A stretch of DNA of 5,151 bases from Pseudomonadota bacterium (GTDB lineage Bacteria > Pseudomonadota > Gammaproteobacteria > Burkholderiales > Burkholderiaceae_A), in assembly GCA_002684875.1 (NCBI GenBank), contig NYVY01000032.1, positions 10,437 through 15,587 of the forward strand, in the 5' to 3' direction. A program made the translations under genes and the position numbers. Shown here piece after piece: positions 1 through 5,151 of this stretch (position 1 is the stretch's first letter; each line of letters starts with the position of its first letter). The notes under the pieces were generated by a model, which did not search any database, had not been told where the DNA came from, and saw only the letters and a list, made by a program, of their open reading frames with translations.

Positions 1-1547
1 ATAAAACGGGTGTAGAAAAACTTGCTAAAGAACTGACCTTAAATAATATCCAAATAATTTCAACTGGGGGAACTGCAAAGTTACTTGAAGACAATTTAAT
101 TCCAGTTCGAAAAGTTGATGAAATCACAGGTTTTCCAGAAATTTTGGATGGTCGTGTAAAAACATTAAATCCAAAAATTCATGGTGGAATTCTTGCAGAC
201 AGGAACGAAATTTCACACTTAAATACCCTAAAAAGCCTTAATATCCCACACATTGATATCGTAATTGTGAACCTTTATCCATTTGAAAAGATAAAAAATA
301 ATTCAAAAGGCAATGAGAAAAAAATAATTGAAGGTATTGATATTGGTGGGCCAACAATGATTCGAGCCGCTGCAAAAAACTATAAAGATGTGCTGGTTGT
401 AGTTGACCCAGATGACTATAATCTAATAATTGAGAAATTAAGAGCGGAAAAAATTGATAAAGAATTCAGGAAAAACCTAGCAAAAAAGGCTTTTCAACAT
501 ACCTGTTACTACGATGCTAGCATTTCAGAATATTTTTTTGAAGATAGTAGCAAATCGTCGCATTTACATTTAGAATCACCTGACAATTTAGATAGCTCCC
601 TATTTTTTTTGCATTTGGAAAAAACCAAGGAGCTTAGATACGGAGAAAACCCTCATCAAAAAGGAAATGTTTACGTTAACTTACGTCATCCTAAAGTCCC
701 AAATATTTTAGAAAGTCAAATACATGGTAATGAGGTTTCATTCAATAATCTTCTTGACCTTGACACAGCTTATCAATGTATCAAGGGCCTAGAAAAATTT
801 GCCTGTGTGATCGTAAAACACAATAACCCTTGTGGGGCAGCGGTAGCGTCAAACCTTTTTGATGCATTCGAGCAAGCTAGAAAATGTGACCCAGTATCAT
901 GTTTTGGGGGCATTGTAGCCTTATCCCATGAGATTGATGAAAATCTAGCGGAAAGATTAACAGATTTTTTCTTAGAGGTTGTTTTAGCTCCAGCAATCAG
1001 TCCAAGAGCCAGAGAGATACTCAAAAGAAAGAAAAATTTAAAAATTTTTGTTCACAACAATCTAAGATATTTCAAAGAGTCTGATCTAGAGGTAAGACAA
1101 CTAGTCGATTGCTTTTTAATACAGCAACGTGACTTTGTTAGAGTTCTTGAAAAAGATTGTAAAGTCGTAAGCTCAAGAACTCCAACCAGCGAAGAGTTTA
1201 AAAGCTCTCTTTTTGCTTGGCACATATCTAAGTTTGTTAAGAGCAATGCGATTGTATTTGCTAAAAACTTTGCCACTTTAGGAATTGGTGCTGGCCAGAT
1301 GAGTAGAATTGACGCTACAAGAATCGCTATAGAAAAAGCTAAAAATAACGTAAGAGATCTACAAGGGTCAGTAGTTGCGTCAGATGCGTTCTTTCCTTTT
1401 AAAGATAACATAGAGGAAATAGCAAAAAGTGGAGCATCCTGTATTATTCAACCAGGGGGATCAGTCCGGGATGAGGAGGTTATTAAGACCGTAAATCAAC
1501 ATCAATTGGCTATGATTTTTACTAATTTTCGTCATTTTAGGCATTAA
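1..1547 (+). CDS. purH: Bifunctional AICAR transformylase / IMP cyclohydrolase, 5'-truncated
   Basis: PurH catalyses the last two steps of de novo purine synthesis in the cytoplasm: formylation of AICAR with 10-formyl-THF, then ring closure to IMP. The frame is open from the first full codon at base 3 (KTGVEKLAKEL). Bases 1-2 (at) probably finish the Asp of the family's SDKTG motif, so only about 12-13 N-terminal residues are missing. The N-terminal cyclohydrolase (MGS-like) domain shows STGGTAKLL, GFPEILDGRVKTLNPK, VNLYPF, IDIGGPT and AAAKNY, which include the Lys, Tyr, Asp and Lys expected in its active site. The transformylase domain shows RYGENPHQ, the catalytic Lys-His pair in VIVKHNNPCG (bases 816-821), KFVKSNAIV, GIGAGQMSR, SDAFFPF and IQPGGSVRDEE, and ends in the classic RHFRH. 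About 514 residues are visible, close to the usual 520-530. One oddity is Asn where TLHP is usual. The stop lies 3 bases before ruvC. Confidence 0.97.
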   Translation, partial: KTGVEKLAKELTLNNIQIISTGGTAKLLEDNLIPVRKVDEITGFPEILDGRVKTLNPKIHGGILADRNEISHLNTLKSLNIPHIDIVIVNLYPFEKIKNNSKGNEKKIIEGIDIGGPTMIRAAAKNYKDVLVVVDPDDYNLIIEKLRAEKIDKEFRKNLAKKAFQHTCYYDASISEYFFEDSSKSSHLHLESPDNLDSSLFFLHLEKTKELRYGENPHQKGNVYVNLRHPKVPNILESQIHGNEVSFNNLLDLDTAYQCIKGLEKFACVIVKHNNPCGAAVASNLFDAFEQARKCDPVSCFGGIVALSHEIDENLAERLTDFFLEVVLAPAISPRAREILKRKKNLKIFVHNNLRYFKESDLEVRQLVDCFLIQQRDFVRVLEKDCKVVSSRTPTSEEFKSSLFAWHISKFVKSNAIVFAKNFATLGIGAGQMSRIDATRIAIEKAKNNVRDLQGSVVASDAFFPFKDNIEEIAKSGASCIIQPGGSVRDEEVIKTVNQHQLAMIFTNFRHFRH

Positions 1548-1550
1548 GCC

Positions 1551-2030
1551 ATGATTATATTAGGGATTGATCCAGGCTTAAGGAAAACTGGTTTTGGCGT
1601 CATTAGCCTTGAAAAAAGAAATTTAGTGTATAAAGCTAGTGGTGTAATTTTGCCAAATAACGAACAGAGCGATAGTATGAGGCTAAAAAACCTTTTTACT
1701 AGTATGGAAGAAGTATTAAAAACTTACAGTCCAAGCCATTCAGTGATAGAGAAAGTATTTTTGAATACTAACCCTAAAACTACACTCGCTCTAGGGCAAG
1801 CCCGTGGTGTTGCAATAGCCGCAATGGCTCTTCATGTTGAGTCAATTCTTGAACTAAGCTCTAACGAAATAAAAAAGACTGTAGTAGGAAACGGACATGC
1901 TTCTAAGAAACAAGTCCAATTTATGGTGCAAAATCTCCTCAAACTAGAAAAACAAGCATCAAATGACGCTTCAGATGCTTTAGCAGCAGCAATTGCTCTA
2001 TCTCGAAAACTAAATAAAATCGACCTATGA
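1551..2030 (+). CDS. ruvC: Holliday junction resolvase RuvC
   Basis: RuvC is the dimeric endonuclease that nicks Holliday junctions symmetrically once RuvAB has migrated them. The 159-residue protein opens with the family signature (IILGIDPGLRKTGFGVI). The four acidic metal ligands are at D7, E67 (in VIEKVF), D139 and D142 (in NDASDALA), matching D7, E66, D138 and D141 of the E. coli enzyme. LGQARGVA and KKTVVGNGHASKKQVQ are also present, and K108 and K119 line up with the conserved basic DNA-contact residues. It is somewhat shorter than the E. coli protein (173 aa) because the C-terminal tail after the last helix is missing; the fold core is complete. ATG 1551 is the natural start because the DPG motif follows immediately. 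The gene begins 3 bases after purH and its TGA overlaps the ruvA ATG by 4 bases. An AGG at 1539-1541 is a modest ribosome site. Confidence 0.97.
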   Translation: MIILGIDPGLRKTGFGVISLEKRNLVYKASGVILPNNEQSDSMRLKNLFTSMEEVLKTYSPSHSVIEKVFLNTNPKTTLALGQARGVAIAAMALHVESILELSSNEIKKTVVGNGHASKKQVQFMVQNLLKLEKQASNDASDALAAAIALSRKLNKIDL

Positions 2031-2593
2031 TAGAAAGATTAACAGGGCAACTAATTGAAAAAAACGTAACATTTATCGTTCTCGACGTAAGTGGTATTGG
2101 ATACGAAGTGGGTGTCCCAGTTAACACGCTACAAAAGCTACCCGCTATTGGCGCTAACCTCAGGATTTATACTTACCATTATATAAGAGAAGATTCGCAG
2201 CAACTTTTCGGTTTCCTAGAGAAAACTGAACGAAATTTATTCGATAAAATTATAAAAGTTAGCGGAATCGGACCAAAAGTTGGATTGGCAATCCTATCAA
2301 CGTTCTCTCCAAATGAACTTGCAGTATCTATCACGAACAAGGATGTAGAATCACTAAACCAAATACCAGGAATAGGAAAAAAAACTGCAGAAAGGTTAAT
2401 TCTTGAACTCAATGGGAAGCTTGAAGATATAAACGACGCTGAGTTTCATAAATCTAGTAACTTTGAACTCTTACAGGCATTAACATCTCTTGGTTATTCC
2501 GAAAAAGAGGCAAGGTCGACAGTTTCGAACATTGAGTATAAGCTACCTATACATGAAAAGATAAAAGAAGCGCTAAAATTATTATCTAAGTAA
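2027..2593 (+). CDS. ruvA: Holliday junction branch migration protein RuvA
   Basis: RuvA is the tetrameric protein that holds the four-way junction open and loads the RuvB motors. The protein has 188 residues. Residues 1-64 form the OB-fold domain, including GIGYEV and the acidic pin E55-D56 (in YIREDSQQL) that helps separate strands at the crossover. Two helix-hairpin-helix motifs follow: VSGIGPKVGLAIL (about 78-90) and IPGIGKKTAERLILEL (about 113-128). A short linker (about 131-145) leads to domain III (about 146-188, with LGYSEKEA), which contacts RuvB. The protein is a little shorter than E. coli RuvA (203 aa), chiefly in that flexible linker. ATG 2027 overlaps the ruvC stop as ATGA and has no clear Shine-Dalgarno sequence, which suggests translational coupling to ruvC. 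The stop lies 3 bases before ruvB. Confidence 0.97.
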   Translation: MIERLTGQLIEKNVTFIVLDVSGIGYEVGVPVNTLQKLPAIGANLRIYTYHYIREDSQQLFGFLEKTERNLFDKIIKVSGIGPKVGLAILSTFSPNELAVSITNKDVESLNQIPGIGKKTAERLILELNGKLEDINDAEFHKSSNFELLQALTSLGYSEKEARSTVSNIEYKLPIHEKIKEALKLLSK

Positions 2594-2596
2594 ACA

Positions 2597-3643
2597 ATGA
2601 TTAATTATGACGACATTAAGCCAACAAACAAGAGGGTAATAAGTGACAACCCTAGTGAAGGTGAAAATGGGTTAGAAAGAGCTTTAAGACCAAAAAAACT
2701 TTTAGATTATGTGGGTCAGAAAAAAATTGTTGAGCAAATAAAAATTATAGTGAAAGCTTCAATGATAAGAAAAGAACCGATTGATCATATTTTGTTATTT
2801 GGTCCCCCAGGGTTGGGCAAAACGACACTCGCCCACATACTTGCAGAAGAACGATGTGTCAATTTAAAAACGACTTCAGGACCAATTTTAGAGAAGCCTG
2901 GAGATCTTGCTGCGATTTTAACCAACCTCGAAGAAAATGATATTCTTTTTATAGACGAAATTCATCGACTAAGTAGCATCATCGAAGAGAAACTTTATCC
3001 AGCATTGGAAGACTTTCGTCTTGACATAATGCTCGGCGAAGGGCCTGGTGCTAAGTCTGTTCAAATGTCCTTGCAACCATTCACTCTTGTCGGAGCAACG
3101 ACGAAAGCTGGAATGTTAACTAATCCATTAAGAGACAGATTTGGATTAATTTCACGGTTAGAATTTTACGAATCTAGCGACTTAAAAAAAATTCTAGAAA
3201 GATCTGCTAAACTCTTGAAATGTGAATTTACTGAAAACGGGTTGTTTGAAATAGCAAAAAGATCAAGGGGTACCCCTAGAATAGCAAATAGGCTTCTCAG
3301 AAGAGTTAGGGATTTTGCCCAAGTCAAATCTGACTCCGTAATTTCTAAAGATAACTCAGAAAAAGCGTTAGGGTCACTAGATATCGACCATAAAGGATTT
3401 GATTCCTTGGACCACATTCTAATGCAAGCAATTATTAAAAAATTTGATGGAGGGCCAGTCGGCGTAGAGAATCTAGCAGCAACACTAGGAGAAACCAAAA
3501 ATACTATTGAAGATATTATTGAACCCTATCTAATTCAACAAGGCCACCTTCAGAGGACTCCAAAAGGTCGGATTGCAACTCGAAGAGGAATAGATCACTT
3601 TGCAAATGAGAGTATTCTTAGAACTGATTCAGAAAATAAGTAG
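2597..3643 (+). CDS. ruvB: Holliday junction branch migration ATPase RuvB
   Basis: RuvB is the AAA+ hexameric motor that pumps DNA through the RuvA-bound junction. The 348-residue protein carries the complete motif set: Walker [10 protein letters not shown] (69-77), Walker [11 protein letters not shown] (116-125, D120/E121), sensor 1 GATT (166-169), the arginine finger in NPLRDRFG (probably R179) and sensor 2 in [19 protein letters not shown] (probably R228). The C-terminal winged helix contains [18 protein letters not shown] and [17 protein letters not shown]. Length is normal for the family. The [25 protein letters not shown] region resembles betaproteobacterial RuvB as I remember it. One departure is His in QQGHLQRT, where Phe is usual. 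The start at 2597 lies 3 bases after ruvA and lacks a strong Shine-Dalgarno sequence, consistent with coupled translation. The protein ends with a short polar tail after the wing. Confidence 0.98.
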   Translation: MINYDDIKPTNKRVISDNPSEGENGLERALRPKKLLDYVGQKKIVEQIKIIVKASMIRKEPIDHILLFGPPGLGKTTLAHILAEERCVNLKTTSGPILEKPGDLAAILTNLEENDILFIDEIHRLSSIIEEKLYPALEDFRLDIMLGEGPGAKSVQMSLQPFTLVGATTKAGMLTNPLRDRFGLISRLEFYESSDLKKILERSAKLLKCEFTENGLFEIAKRSRGTPRIANRLLRRVRDFAQVKSDSVISKDNSEKALGSLDIDHKGFDSLDHILMQAIIKKFDGGPVGVENLAATLGETKNTIEDIIEPYLIQQGHLQRTPKGRIATRRGIDHFANESILRTDSENK

Positions 3644-3673
3644 GCAATACTAACAAAAAAAGAAAGAGTTGTA

Positions 3674-4345
3674 ATGATTGAAAGTAAACTATCTATTATT
3701 TTTTTAATATCAAACGCGAGTGTTCCTGTACAAATTGTAATTGCTATTTTGGGGTTCATTTCAGTATCATCTTGGGCAATAATTTTTGGGAAGATAATAA
3801 ACTTTCGTCGAGTAAAAAAGAATACCAATGACTTTGAAAGAGAATTTTGGTCAGGAGGTGAACTTTTAGACCTTCTTAACAAAATAGAAAGCGGGAAAAT
3901 AAGCGGTTCGATGGCCAATATATTTGAAGGAGGAATGCGCGAATTCATAAAAAGCAGAAAAGAATCAAATTTATCTCAAGCTGCGATTATGGATAATACC
4001 AGAAGGGCTTTAAAAGCTGCATCATTTAAAGAGCTAGATGAATTAGAGAAAAAATTATCATTCCTTGCTACAGCTGGATCAGTTTCACCGTACATTGGGT
4101 TATTCGGTACTGTTTGGGGAATAATGCAAGCATTTTTATCGCTGGCAAATATTCAACAGGCTACTCTGGCTAACGTCGCGCCTGGAATTGCTGAAGCTTT
4201 GATAGCGACAGCAATAGGACTGCTGGCCGCAATACCAGCAGTTATCGCATTTAACAATTTTTCCACAACAGTTGAGAAAGTATCCACAAGATTTGATACT
4301 TTTATCGAAGAATTTTCAAACATTTTGCAGAGGCAGCCATATTGA
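3674..4345 (+). CDS. tolQ: Tol-Pal system inner-membrane motor protein TolQ
   Basis: TolQ is the MotA/ExbB-family subunit that forms a proton-conducting motor with TolR, powering TolA during outer-membrane constriction. The protein has 223 residues. A first membrane helix spans about 18-40 (IVIAILGFISVSSWAIIFGK). A large cytoplasmic loop contains FEREFWSGGEL. The second helix lies at about 130-156 (SVSPYIGLFGTVWGIMQAF) and the third at about 167-195 (VAPGIAEALIATAIGLLAAI). T146 (GTVWG) and T179 (ATAIG) match the conserved channel threonines T145 and T178 of E. coli TolQ. The GIMQAF and FWSG motifs and the adjacent tolR and tolA favour TolQ over ExbB. The start follows ruvB by 30 bases; that spacer holds only an AG-rich ribosome site (agaaagag, 3661-3668) and no visible promoter or terminator. 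The stop overlaps the tolR start by 4 bases. Confidence 0.96.
   Translation: MIESKLSIIFLISNASVPVQIVIAILGFISVSSWAIIFGKIINFRRVKKNTNDFEREFWSGGELLDLLNKIESGKISGSMANIFEGGMREFIKSRKESNLSQAAIMDNTRRALKAASFKELDELEKKLSFLATAGSVSPYIGLFGTVWGIMQAFLSLANIQQATLANVAPGIAEALIATAIGLLAAIPAVIAFNNFSTTVEKVSTRFDTFIEEFSNILQRQPY
4329..4333 (+). promoter_or_regulatory. Ribosome binding site of tolR
   Basis: AGAGG lies 8 bases upstream of TTG 4342, inside the end of tolQ. It is the best Shine-Dalgarno match near the start of tolR and supports the TTG. The downstream in-frame ATG at 4381 has an AAGGA only 2 bases away, which is too close to serve it. Confidence 0.6.
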
Positions 4346-4776
4346 CTTATAGATTAAATAGAAGGAATAAAAAAAGGATTATGAGTGAAATAAATGTAGT
4401 TCCTTACATTGACGTTATGCTTGTTTTATTAGTAATTTTCATGGTTACTGCACCCTTAATAACAACAGGAATTCTTGATTTACCTGAAGTAAGTAAAACC
4501 GCGCCAAAAAAAGAAAAGGTCGTCACAATTGAAATTAGAAAAAATGAATTATTTAAAATCAAATTAACTGGAGACAAAAAAGTAATAACCGTCACAAAAT
4601 CAACATTAGTTGACAAAATAAAAGAGGTAGTGAACGCTGAAGAGAATTTAGCTGTAGTTATTTCGGCCGAAAAAACTGTGACGTATAACAAAGTACTTGA
4701 GACAATTGAGGCTTTAAATATGAATGGCATTTCACGAGTTGGACTTCTTGTGAAGAAAAAAAATCTTGGTATCTAA
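4342..4776 (+). CDS. tolR: Tol-Pal system protein TolR (TTG start)
   Basis: TolR is the ExbD-family partner of TolQ: a single-pass inner-membrane protein whose transmembrane Asp is on the proton path. The 144-residue protein starts with a basic cytoplasmic tail (RLNRRNKKR) and the family motif SEINVVPYIDVMLVLLVIF. D24 matches the essential D23 of E. coli TolR. The membrane helix spans about 21-41 and is followed by LDLPEV and a periplasmic domain ending in GISRVGLLVK. The start codon is TTG at 4342, overlapping the tolQ stop as TTGA. I prefer it because it keeps the conserved basic tail and has a well-spaced AGAGG upstream. An ATG at 4381 (residue 14) would give a 131-residue protein with almost no cytoplasmic tail. 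The gene has the same reading frame as tolA, from which it is separated by TAA and 15 bases. Confidence 0.95.
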   Translation: MTYRLNRRNKKRIMSEINVVPYIDVMLVLLVIFMVTAPLITTGILDLPEVSKTAPKKEKVVTIEIRKNELFKIKLTGDKKVITVTKSTLVDKIKEVVNAEENLAVVISAEKTVTYNKVLETIEALNMNGISRVGLLVKKKNLGI

Positions 4777-4791
4777 TACGCAGCGACCGAC

Positions 4792-5151
4792 GTGAACGAA
4801 AGTAATTCAAACAATGGAAGAGATTTTACTCTTGGTTTGATTGCCTCTATTTTTCTCCATCTATGCATAATCGTTTCTATCTACTACTTTCTAAATAATC
4901 AAAAAGAAAAAGTTGTCTATGTTCAAGCCGAGCTTTGGGCAGGGGAACAGTTAAACGAAACAACCAAGCAAGAGTCTTCGAATCAATTCGATAAACCTAT
5001 ACCATCAGTGATCAAAAAAAACGGTAACAGTGCAACTGATATTTCCACTTCCCAAAACAATAATATTGGCCTGAAGAAAGAAAAAGAAAAAAAAGAAAGA
5101 TTAGCTAAACAAAAGAAAGAAAAAGAAAAAAAAGAAAGATTAGCTAAACAA
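4792..5151 (+). CDS. tolA: Tol-Pal system protein TolA, N-terminal part (3'-truncated)
   Basis: TolA links the TolQR motor in the inner membrane to TolB/Pal at the outer membrane. Only 120 codons are present and the frame is still open at the window edge. After a short polar N-terminus, one membrane anchor spans about residues 12-34. It contains SIFLH, whose S19 and H23 match the Ser-x3-His pair of E. coli TolA (S18, H22) needed for coupling to TolQR. Next comes YVQAELWAG, a motif I associate with betaproteobacterial TolA, then a polar Ser/Asn/Gln-rich linker. From residue 95 there is a Lys/Glu-rich helical stretch, the beginning of the long domain II rod. The C-terminal domain III is outside the window. 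The start is inferred as GTG 4792: the frame has a TAA at 4774, no ATG precedes the anchor, and the next candidate start (a TTG) falls inside the anchor. No good Shine-Dalgarno sequence is seen. Confidence 0.92.
   Translation, partial: MNESNSNNGRDFTLGLIASIFLHLCIIVSIYYFLNNQKEKVVYVQAELWAGEQLNETTKQESSNQFDKPIPSVIKKNGNSATDISTSQNNNIGLKKEKEKKERLAKQKKEKEKKERLAKQ
5074..5151 (+). repeat. Two perfect 39-base tandem repeats in tolA domain II
   Basis: Bases 5074-5112 and 5113-5151 are identical over all 39 positions. Each copy is in frame and encodes the 13 residues KKEKEKKERLAKQ. The bases immediately before the first copy do not continue the repeat. The second copy ends on the last base of the window, so the true copy number is unknown. 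Lys/Glu-rich repeats fit the rod-like helical domain II of TolA. Confidence 0.95.

Noticed and set aside
603..610. Run of eight T in purH as a possible terminator tail or frameshift site
   Set aside because: No GC-rich hairpin precedes it, and the PurH frame continues correctly through it into RYGENPHQ.
773..1411. Open frames of 83 and 119 codons on the minus strand opposite purH
   Set aside because: They lie wholly within the strongly conserved purH coding region, resemble no protein family I recognise, and have no ribosome site or spacing that fits the operon.
2027..2050. Glu at RuvA position 3 (MIERLTG instead of MIGRLTG) as an anomaly
   Set aside because: Other functional RuvA proteins, such as the Bacillus one as I recall it, also have Glu there, so it is within normal variation.
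3644..3673. Possible promoter or terminator between ruvB and tolQ
   Set aside because: The 30-base spacer is AT-rich but too short, with no hairpin and no recognisable -35/-10 pair beyond chance.
3166..3948. Minus-strand open frames of 110 and 117 codons opposite ruvB and tolQ
   Set aside because: They are antisense to clear, motif-complete genes, and their Ser/Ile/Leu-rich composition is what antisense translation of AT-rich coding DNA gives.
4404..4730. Minus-strand 108-codon frame opposite tolR
   Set aside because: It is a shadow of tolR; its hydrophobic Phe/Ser/Thr-rich sequence mirrors Lys/Glu/Asn codons on the other strand.
3674..4776. exbB/exbD rather than tolQ/tolR
   Set aside because: The FWSG and GTVWGIMQAF motifs, the TolR-like SEINVVPYIDV stretch and the adjacent TolA with its Ser-x3-His anchor favour the Tol system; no tonB-like gene is seen.

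Overview
This 5.15 kb window is AT-rich (roughly 35% G+C, estimated by eye from a few sampled lines). It carries seven genes, all on the + strand and tightly packed: purH (5' end cut) - ruvC - ruvA - ruvB - tolQ - tolR - tolA (3' end cut). Gaps between genes are -4 to +30 bases. No terminator or promoter is evident inside, so the layout looks like one transcription unit running off both ends of the window.

The organism is a Gram-negative proteobacterium, most likely a betaproteobacterium with a compact, AT-rich genome. Three observations support this. PurH lies directly upstream of ruvCAB, an arrangement familiar from betaproteobacteria. RuvB has a beta-like sensor-1 stretch ([16 protein letters not shown], then TNPLRDRFG). 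TolA has an AELWA motif just after its membrane anchor, as in betaproteobacterial TolA. The assignment is inferred from remembered family features and has not been tested by a search or a tree.

Region by region: 1-1547 encodes the bifunctional last enzyme of de novo IMP synthesis. 1551-3643 encodes the complete RuvABC Holliday-junction branch-migration and resolution machinery, with every catalytic motif intact. 3674-5151 encodes the start of the Tol-Pal envelope system: the TolQ/TolR proton-driven motor and the N-terminal part of TolA, which carries force to the outer membrane during division. The thioesterase gene ybgC, which often precedes tolQ, is absent between ruvB and tolQ. TolB and Pal would be expected downstream, outside the window.

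These are housekeeping genes and I see no novel system, mobile element, CRISPR array or RNA gene. The points most worth a second look are a perfect 39-base tandem duplication in tolA that ends exactly on the last base of the window, the direct ruv-tol junction without ybgC, and the non-ATG starts of tolR and tolA.
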